Part shown: positions 57,822-64,000 of the stretch, one piece after another
How the letters are laid out: each line of letters starts with the position of its first letter
Numbering within the stretch: position 1 is the stretch's first letter
DNA from: Rhodophyticola sp. CCM32
GTDB taxonomy: Bacteria > Pseudomonadota > Alphaproteobacteria > Rhodobacterales > Rhodobacteraceae
DNA: 64,000 bases
Direction: 5' to 3'
NCBI RefSeq assembly: GCF_004751985.1
Contig: NZ_CP038492.1
Coordinates: 992,001 to 1,056,000, forward strand
Notes under the pieces: model-generated
Database searches by the model: none
The model's input: the letters and a program-made list of their open reading frames with translations, nothing else
Told to the model about the DNA's origin: nothing
Made by a program: the position numbers and the translations under genes

Positions 57822-59144
57822 CTACTCGGTCTCTGCACCGAGCCGTTTGGCTAGGACACCGGTCAGGATCACGGCAATAACAAGAAACACCGCGCCGACA
57901 AGCCAAGCCGTAGGTGTGGAGTAAACATCGGCGATGGCTCCCGCCAAAATCAGGCCCAATGCTGCCCCAAGTTGCTGTATCAGCGACCGCAAAGACAGCA
58001 TTGTGGATCGTTGGCGGTCCTCTACGCATCTATGCAGAACACTGCTGGCTGGCGTCTCAGAAACGCCAAGGACAACAGAATACACAATGAAAACCAACAC
58101 AAACCCGACGATACTGCCCTGCAAAGCCAATGCGATCTGAACGCCCGCCATGCAGGCAAAAGCCGCCGCAAGGGTAACTGCGTGCCGTCGTTTAAAAATC
58201 CGACTGATGTGTGGAGACAGCCACGCGCCGAAAGCGATTGAGAAAAAATAGGTCGCGGTCAAGACACCGATGATGGTGTTTGCATAGCCTTCCTCCAACA
58301 TGGGCTTTGCATGGGTCGGCCAGATCAACTCGACCGGGTTGGTCGCCATCAGGAAAAACGCCAACGCTGCCAGAAGTATCGACAGAGCGGGATGTTTAAG
58401 AGCCAAAAGGCTCGCGTCTTTTATCACCGTTGGGACATTGGCGAAGCCGCGCATGACAGCCGTGACGTTCATCGGACGCGGTTTTTCGGCAATGGCCAAC
58501 ATCGTGAAAACAAACACGCCCAACATCACACCGAAGCTTGCCACGTAGGACACATCATAGATGCTGAACCCAAGGCTTTTTGCGACCTCGCCCAGAATAT
58601 CGGGCAGAAGACCTCCCAAGACGGCACCAATGGCCAACCCTACGGCATTGGCCCATTGCGCATTGGCCAGTGCGGGTTGGACATCCACATTGGGCGCGGC
58701 GGCCTTGAAAGTTTCGACAAACCACGCATCAAGCGTACCTGACCTGAGCGCGCGTCCAAAACCGATGAATGCAAATGAAAGCGCGAGAACATAGAAATCG
58801 CTCGTTGATAAAAATAGTGCCAGCGAGACTAGGCTAGCGACGACCGCCGCCAGAAAGACCGGCTTGCGGCCAATGCTGTCGGCGAGGCCACCAAACGGCA
58901 GCTCCATCACCATCGCCGTAAGCGAGTAGACCCCGAAGAGAAGCGAGATTTGAAAGAGGTCCATGCCACGGTCAGTCAATGCCAGAGCAACAACGGCGAC
59001 TGTCAATCCCATCGCAAAACGGTCAAGGAACTGGTGTATCTGAAACACGCGAATGTGCCGTCGCGCTGACTCATTCAGCGTTGCGAAAGAAAACTCGATT
59101 TCGGTGGCCATCTTTGCAGCATCGCCGTTGGTGTCGACATGCAC
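57822..59144 (-). CDS. MFS transporter with atypical base composition
   Basis: The 440-residue protein has 12 hydrophobic helices and the major facilitator loop motif GGLADSIGRKPVF between helices 2 and 3. A drug or metabolite exporter is likely; substrate unknown. The gene uses visibly more A/T at third codon positions than its neighbours, which suggests horizontal gain. The start may be 59144 or ATG 59111 (MATEIEFSF). The 272-base stretch upstream (59145-59416) holds no gene I can support. Confidence 0.88.
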   Translation of the reverse strand: MHVDTNGDAAKMATEIEFSFATLNESARRHIRVFQIHQFLDRFAMGLTVAVVALALTDRGMDLFQISLLFGVYSLTAMVMELPFGGLADSIGRKPVFLAAVVASLVSLALFLSTSDFYVLALSFAFIGFGRALRSGTLDAWFVETFKAAAPNVDVQPALANAQWANAVGLAIGAVLGGLLPDILGEVAKSLGFSIYDVSYVASFGVMLGVFVFTMLAIAEKPRPMNVTAVMRGFANVPTVIKDASLLALKHPALSILLAALAFFLMATNPVELIWPTHAKPMLEEGYANTIIGVLTATYFFSIAFGAWLSPHISRIFKRRHAVTLAAAFACMAGVQIALALQGSIVGFVLVFIVYSVVLGVSETPASSVLHRCVEDRQRSTMLSLRSLIQQLGAALGLILAGAIADVYSTPTAWLVGAVFLVIAVILTGVLAKRLGAETE

Positions 59145-59416
59145 AATACATTAAGCGAGCCAGAACCTATGCCACGCACCAAAGCGGCCGTTCGTGCACA
59201 CGGGGCGAAGGTCTGGTTGGTCCCCGCACTGCTCTTGTCGTCTCCAGAGCAATGCAATGGCCGGTCTGGGTCAGAAATGCTTGACGTTTAGGCCAATATT
59301 GCATCACGCGGCCTGGAGATAGCATTCAGAAAAACCACTGTATCGAGTCAAAGATGCGCGGCGTTCAACAGCCCGTTCAAACCGGCCAGACATTCTGAAC
59401 CCCGGGCGCGGCCCGT

Positions 59417-60370
59417 TCAACCCGCCCCGTCAAACCAGTCTGTAATTGACGTCAGAATGCCGTCGCGGATGGCAGGTGCTTCCATCAGCACTTCATGCTC
59501 GGCACCTTTGATTATATCCAGCCGCCCCCCGGGCCAGCGCGCCATCCGGTGCTTGATCGCTTCGGGGGCCACAATCTGTTCCAGTTCCCCAAGGATGGTC
59601 AGGGCGGGCACATCCGGTGCGGGTCTCTCCAACAAGGCTGTGGTTTCGTCCAGCGCGGCGCTGACCCACCGGATCGACGGGCCGCCAAGGGCCAGATCAG
59701 GATATGCTTTCACCTGTCGCCACATATAGTCGAAATTATCCCGGTCCGAGGTCAGCGGGTTGTTGTCAAAAGCCATGATCTCGGCCGGGCCTGTGGTTGG
59801 CGCGAACCGTGTGTCAAAGCCAAGCGGCCCGCTGAGCCCCATGACAAGCCCGGATATGGAGCGCATGAAAGGCGACATCTGAATGCCCCACATCGGCGCA
59901 GTGAACACCGCGCGGTCAACCGGCAGCCCGTCATGCAGGGCGCGCAGGCCAATGGCCCCGCCCATGGAATGCCCGATCAGATACCAGGGTTTCGGCGGGC
60001 TGATCTGATCCAGCACATGGCGCACGGCCACGACATCCTGGCGATATTCATCGAAACTGCGCACATGGCCCATGTCGCGGCGATGTGCAGGCCGGTCTGC
60101 CAGCCCCTGGCCGCGCCAGTCGATGGCCGCCATGCCATAGCCGAGCGCGGCCATATCCCGGGCCATCCGCCCGTATTTCTCGATATATTCCGTGCGGCCC
60201 GGGAACATCAGAATCGTACCTTTGGTGCCCCCTGGCCAGTATCCGACCCGGATACGGGTGTTGTCAGCGGCCCGTACCCACCAGGCCCCGGCCTTCTCGG
60301 GCCCGTCTGCCACATCTTCCAGATAGGGCGCGGGTTCCACAAGCGGTTGGGTTTGTACGGCCTGGATCAT
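59417..60370 (-). CDS. Alpha/beta hydrolase (monoacylglycerol lipase/lysophospholipase-like)
   Basis: The 317-residue protein has the hydrolase fold: MFPGRTEYIEKYGRMARDMAALGYGMAAIDWRGQGLADRP near the N-terminus, the nucleophile elbow GHSMGG, a probable acid in GELEQIVAPEAI and the catalytic histidine in GAEHEVLMEAP. This matches lysophospholipase L2-like (PldB) enzymes. I chose the ATG at 60370 (MIQAVQTQPLVEP). The SCP2-like gene ends 4 bases upstream on the same strand, so the two form a small operon. Confidence 0.88.
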   Translation of the reverse strand: MIQAVQTQPLVEPAPYLEDVADGPEKAGAWWVRAADNTRIRVGYWPGGTKGTILMFPGRTEYIEKYGRMARDMAALGYGMAAIDWRGQGLADRPAHRRDMGHVRSFDEYRQDVVAVRHVLDQISPPKPWYLIGHSMGGAIGLRALHDGLPVDRAVFTAPMWGIQMSPFMRSISGLVMGLSGPLGFDTRFAPTTGPAEIMAFDNNPLTSDRDNFDYMWRQVKAYPDLALGGPSIRWVSAALDETTALLERPAPDVPALTILGELEQIVAPEAIKHRMARWPGGRLDIIKGAEHEVLMEAPAIRDGILTSITDWFDGAG

Positions 60371-60374
60371 CCGA

Positions 60375-60671
60375 CTAGCCCAATGCGCTGCCAAGGCGCA
60401 TTGCGGTGCCCATGTCGCCATCGACCTTCAGCCGGCCACCCATGAAGGCGGCGGTCGGGTTCAGATCGCCTGACAGGATGTCTTTGAACGTATCGGCATC
60501 TGCGGTCATCGTCACATCCGCCTCGGCATCTTCTTCGGCTGCGCGCACGCCCGCGCCGTCGATGATAATCGCGCCTTCACCTTCGATTGCGAATTTTGCA
60601 CTGCCGTCAAATCCGGTGCCGATTTTCGCCCCAAGGGCGGCCACGGCACCATCAATAATATTACTCATCAA
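60375..60671 (-). CDS. SCP2 sterol-binding domain protein
   Basis: The 98-residue protein is a lone SCP2-like lipid-binding domain, with GSAKFAIEGEGAIIIDG, ADVTMTADADTFKDILSGDLNPTAAFMGGRLKVDGDM typical of the family. Such proteins bind lipids or acyl-CoA esters. Translation may start at the first or second Met. Linkage to an alpha/beta hydrolase suggests lipid metabolism. Confidence 0.92.
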   Translation of the reverse strand: MMSNIIDGAVAALGAKIGTGFDGSAKFAIEGEGAIIIDGAGVRAAEEDAEADVTMTADADTFKDILSGDLNPTAAFMGGRLKVDGDMGTAMRLGSALG

Positions 60672-60741
60672 AACCTCCTGTTTATAATCACGCGGCTTTG
60701 GTCTGGAACCCGCGCATCAAACTGCTAATGTCACAGACAGA

Positions 60742-61302
60742 ATGAAAGCATTCCGCAACATACACAACAGTCTCCTTGCGGCAGGGCTGGCGCTTTTGGC
60801 GGGAACTGGCTCAACCGTGGCCCAAAGTGATCGGCTTGACGAGCTGTTGGAACGGTTGCAGCTGCCGGATTTGGGGACCTGGCAACTGGTTGAGGATGAG
60901 ATTTATCAGTATTGGTCCCTTTCCGGTTCGGCCTCGGCGGATTTTCTGCTGATGCGGGGGCGTGAGGCGCTGGAGCAGGGCGATCTGGCTGCGGCGCTGG
61001 ATCATCTGACGGCGTTGACCGACCATGCGCCGGATTTCGCCGAAGGCTGGAATGCGCGGGCCACGGCCTATTTCCGGGCCGGGCGGTATGGGGTTGCGAT
61101 TTCTGATGTGCAGCGGGTGCTGGCGCTGAACCCGCGTCATTTCGGCGCGCTGACCGGTCTGGGCTTGATGCTGGAGGAAATGGGAGAGTTTGACGCCGCG
61201 CTTGAGGCATATGAAACCGCCCAGTCTATACATCCGCACCGCCCAGACATAAGTCAGGCCGTGGACCGGCTGAACCGGATGCTTGAGGGCGAAACCCTCT
61301 GA
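60742..61302 (+). CDS. Secreted tetratricopeptide-repeat protein
   Basis: The 186-residue protein has a signal peptide (about 1-28, cleaved after VAQ) and then three TPR-like helix pairs: DFLLMRGREALEQGDLAAALDHL, AEGWNARATAYFRAGRYGVAISDVQRVLAL and FGALTGLGLMLEEMGEFDAALEAYETA. It should act in the periplasm as a protein-binding scaffold. It diverges from the SCP2-like gene and precedes the helicase gene by about 65 bases. Confidence 0.85.
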   Translation: MKAFRNIHNSLLAAGLALLAGTGSTVAQSDRLDELLERLQLPDLGTWQLVEDEIYQYWSLSGSASADFLLMRGREALEQGDLAAALDHLTALTDHAPDFAEGWNARATAYFRAGRYGVAISDVQRVLALNPRHFGALTGLGLMLEEMGEFDAALEAYETAQSIHPHRPDISQAVDRLNRMLEGETL

Positions 61303-61367
61303 TTTCACAATTCAGGTCTGAAAGGGGGCCGCCCGGATCCGGGTGGTCATGCAGGATGACAGGCACG

Positions 61368-64000
61368 ATGTCAGATCAGGGTCGGATCGTGGCCGTTCTG
61401 GGCCCCACCAATACCGGCAAAACCCATTACGCGATTGAACGGATGCTGGCCCACCGGACCGGTGTGATCGGCCTGCCGCTGCGGCTTCTGGCGCGCGAGG
61501 TCTATGACAGGCTTGTCGCCTTGCGTGGACCGTCCGTCGTGGCGCTGGTCACCGGCGAGGAACGGATCGTGCCGCCGCGCACCCAGTATTGGGTCTGCAC
61601 GGTCGAGGCGATGCCGCAGGGCAATGGCTCGGATTTTCTGGCGGTCGATGAGATTCAGCTTTGCGCCGACCCGGAACGGGGCCATGTGTTTACGGATCGG
61701 CTGCTGCATGCGCGCGGATTGCATGAAACCCTGTTTCTGGGCGCCGACACCATGCGCAGCGCCATTGCCGCACTTGTGCCCGGTGTGCAGTTCATGCGGC
61801 GGGAGCGGTTTTCAGAACTGACATATACCGGTTCGAAAAAGATCAGCCGGATGGTGCCGCGCGCGGCCATCGTCGGCTTCTCGGTCGAGAATGTCTATGC
61901 GATTGCCGAACTGTTGCGGCGCACCAGAGGCGGGGCGGCGGTTGTCATGGGCGCGCTGAGCCCACGGACCCGCAATGCGCAGGTGGACCTGTATCAGAAT
62001 GGCGATGTGGATGTGCTGGTGGCGACCGATGCAATCGGCATGGGGCTGAACCTCGATATCCGGCATGTGGCGTTTTCGGGTCTGCGCAAATTCGACGGGC
62101 GCAGAATGCGCGATTTAATGCCGAATGAACTGGCCCAGATCGCGGGCCGTGCCGGGCGCTATACGGAACCCGGCACATTCGGCGTGACGGGGGAGGCGCA
62201 CCCGCTGGACGACCCGGTGGTGGAGGCGATCAGCGCCCACCGGTTTGCGCCGGTGCGCAAACTGCAATGGCGCAATACGCGGCTGGAATTCGGCACTGTC
62301 GACCGCCTGATCGCCTCGCTGCAGGATCACACACAGAATGAATGGCTGTCGCGGGCCCGGGAAGCCGATGATCTTATGGCGCTGAAGGCGATTTCGGGGC
62401 AGGCGGATGTGGCCGGGCGGATCAGTGGTGCGCAGGATGTGAAACGCCTTTGGGATGTGTGCCGTATCCCCGATTTCCGGGGGGTCAGCCATGCCGAACA
62501 TATCAGTCTTCTGGCGGGAATTTTCGACTATCTGCATGATCTGGGCCGGGTCCCGGATGATTGGCTGGCGCGCCAGGTCAAGCGGATTGATCGCAGCGAT
62601 GGCGATATTGACACGTTGTCGAAACGATTGGCGTATATCCGCACATGGACCTATGTGGCGCAGCGGAAGGGCTGGGTTGATGATGAATCCCATTGGCGTG
62701 GCGCCACGCGTGCCGTAGAAGACCGCCTGTCAGACGCGTTGCATGAGCGTCTGACGCAAAGATTTGTCGACCGGCGCACCTCTGTGCTGATGCGCCGGTT
62801 GAAGCAGAAGGAGAGCCTTGTGGCCGAGGTGAATGACAAAGGCGAAGTGACAGTCGAGGGCCAGTTTGTCGGCCGGCTGGAGGGATTCCGGTTTCGGCAG
62901 GATGCCTCGGCAAGCGCGGATGAGGCGAAAACCCTGCAACAGGCCGCGGTCGTGGCCCTGCGGCCTGAATTCCACTTGCGCGCCGACCGGTTCTATAACG
63001 CGCCGGATACCGAGTTCGATTACACCGAACAGGGGGGCCTGATGTGGGGCGATCAGGCGGTGGGCAAGCTGGTGGCGGGGGCGGATGCGCTGAAACCCGT
63101 GGCTGAGGCGTTTGTCGATGACGACGCGGGCCCCGAGGTCATGCAGAAGGTTCAGCGGCGCTTGCAGCATTTCATCGACCGCAAGGTGGCCACATTGTTC
63201 GAGCCGCTGCTGGCGATGTCGAAAGATGAGGCGCTGAGCGGTCTGGCGCGCGGGTTTGCCTTTCGCATGGTCGAGGCGCTTGGCGTTCTGCCCCGCCCGG
63301 ATGTGGCCGGGGATGTGAAGGCGCTGGATCAGGATGCGCGCGGATTGCTGCGCAAGCACGGGGTGCGCTTTGGCCAGTTCACCATCTTCCAGCATCTGTT
63401 GCTGAAACCGGCGCCTACGCGCCTGCGTCTGGTTCTTTGGGGTCTGGCCAAGGGGCTGGACGAATTTCCCGAAAGCCCGCCCCCTGGCCTGGTCACCATC
63501 CCCAATGCCGAAGATCCGCCCGCTGGCTATTACACCATGTCGGGTTATCGCCCGGCGGGCGCGCGGGCGATCCGTATCGACATGCTGGAGCGTCTGGCCG
63601 ATATGCTGCGTCAGCAGGATACACGCGGCGGGTTCGAGGCGACGGCGGATATGTTGTCGATCACCGGTATGACGCTGGAACAGTTTGCCGATCTGATGGG
63701 CGGGCTTGGCTATAAGGCGGATCGCGGGGAACGGGTGAAGGTGAAAGCAATACCTGCCCCTGCGGCCTCTGACACGCCCGATCCGGCACCGGCAGAAGTG
63801 CCTGGGGAAACGCCCGGCGAAACCCCGCCCGATACGCCGCAGGAAACCCCGGTGACGCCCCCGGTCGAGACCCCGCCGGTGGCGCCGCCGCCGGAAATGT
63901 CCCCCGAGATATCGGCGGATACCACGCCGGAAGCCCCCGCCGAGGCAGCCGCAGCCGATATTGCACCCGCTGAGGAAACCGCCGCAGATCAAAGCCCCGA
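61368..64000 (+). CDS. SUV3-like ATP-dependent RNA helicase, cut by the window end
   Basis: The frame has no stop before the window end, so 877 codons are seen and the 3' end is missing. Motifs of the SUV3 (mitochondrial degradosome) helicase family are present: Walker A GPTNTGKTHYAIERM (11-25), DEIQ in FLAVDEIQLCADPERGHVF, and LVATDAIGMGLNLDI with QIAGRAGRYTEPGTFG. The core is followed by a long C-terminal region, and from about residue 790 a low-complexity Pro/Thr/Glu/Ala tail. ATG 61356 is an alternative start. Likely role is RNA unwinding in turnover, by family analogy. Confidence 0.88.
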   Translation, partial: MSDQGRIVAVLGPTNTGKTHYAIERMLAHRTGVIGLPLRLLAREVYDRLVALRGPSVVALVTGEERIVPPRTQYWVCTVEAMPQGNGSDFLAVDEIQLCADPERGHVFTDRLLHARGLHETLFLGADTMRSAIAALVPGVQFMRRERFSELTYTGSKKISRMVPRAAIVGFSVENVYAIAELLRRTRGGAAVVMGALSPRTRNAQVDLYQNGDVDVLVATDAIGMGLNLDIRHVAFSGLRKFDGRRMRDLMPNELAQIAGRAGRYTEPGTFGVTGEAHPLDDPVVEAISAHRFAPVRKLQWRNTRLEFGTVDRLIASLQDHTQNEWLSRAREADDLMALKAISGQADVAGRISGAQDVKRLWDVCRIPDFRGVSHAEHISLLAGIFDYLHDLGRVPDDWLARQVKRIDRSDGDIDTLSKRLAYIRTWTYVAQRKGWVDDESHWRGATRAVEDRLSDALHERLTQRFVDRRTSVLMRRLKQKESLVAEVNDKGEVTVEGQFVGRLEGFRFRQDASASADEAKTLQQAAVVALRPEFHLRADRFYNAPDTEFDYTEQGGLMWGDQAVGKLVAGADALKPVAEAFVDDDAGPEVMQKVQRRLQHFIDRKVATLFEPLLAMSKDEALSGLARGFAFRMVEALGVLPRPDVAGDVKALDQDARGLLRKHGVRFGQFTIFQHLLLKPAPTRLRLVLWGLAKGLDEFPESPPPGLVTIPNAEDPPAGYYTMSGYRPAGARAIRIDMLERLADMLRQQDTRGGFEATADMLSITGMTLEQFADLMGGLGYKADRGERVKVKAIPAPAASDTPDPAPAEVPGETPGETPPDTPQETPVTPPVETPPVAPPPEMSPEISADTTPEAPAEAAAADIAPAEETAADQSP

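Overview
The window is GC-rich, densely packed bacterial chromosome that I place in the Rhodobacteraceae (Rhodobacter/Roseobacter group, Alphaproteobacteria). The main reasons are a complex I (nuo) operon that carries the accessory genes typical of that family (DUF5337, DUF5333, helix-hairpin-helix proteins, a carboxymuconolactone-decarboxylase-like gene between nuoI and nuoJ), followed by birA-coaX-rnj, together with hisS-hisZ-short hisG and a B12-dependent ribonucleotide reductase. Species cannot be assigned from sequence reading alone.

Layout. 1-14.5 kb: nuo operon from the tail of the nuoE region to nuoN, all plus strand. 14.5-17.7 kb: birA, coaX and ribonuclease J in the same direction. 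17.7-18.0 kb: a nest of inverted repeats. 18.0-22.0 kb: minus-strand DEAD-box helicase, small lipoprotein and prfC. 22.1-29.4 kb: NTF2-like protein, Hint-domain protein, SDR plus DNA alkylation repair pair, a frameshifted ABC ATPase, tatABC and a DUF815 ATPase. 29.4-32.6 kb: alkane-monooxygenase-like gene and a frameshifted NuoE-NuoF/FdsGB fusion. 32.6-41.3 kb: ftsY, GNAT, a frameshifted EamA transporter, yciB/ispZ, an RsuA/RluB pseudouridine synthase, tadA, slyX, hisS-hisZ-hisG and DUF1489. 41.3-43.7 kb: nrdJ with a DnaA-box-bearing upstream region. 43.7-44.3 kb: remnants of three insertion sequences. 44.35-53.2 kb: a hexuronate/aldonate catabolic island (two dehydrogenases, an unusual GntR-type regulator, a TRAP transporter, uxuA, uxaA). 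53.3-54.7 kb: proS. 54.7-55.6 kb: a gene-free region with several long perfect inverted repeats. 55.6-64 kb: lolC-lolD, an atypical MFS gene, an alpha/beta hydrolase, an SCP2-like protein, a TPR protein and a SUV3-like helicase cut by the window end.

How it works together. The nuo genes build the proton-pumping NADH:quinone oxidoreductase. The island should import a sugar acid through the TRAP system, and the dehydrogenases with UxuA/UxaA should convert mannonate and altronate type acids to 2-keto-3-deoxygluconate; the KDG kinase and aldolase must lie elsewhere. The IS remnants on the left flank and the more A/T-rich island genes suggest acquisition by transfer between nrdJ and proS. Three genes (ABC ATPase, FdsGB-like fusion, EamA transporter) are broken by frameshifts of the same sense, two of them in G runs, so sequencing error has to be excluded before they are called pseudogenes. 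The strongest unexplained signals are the palindromes at 54.98-55.25 kb, the GAAACGCTT-type repeats and the tandem-HTH regulator. I found no tRNA, rRNA or CRISPR array.
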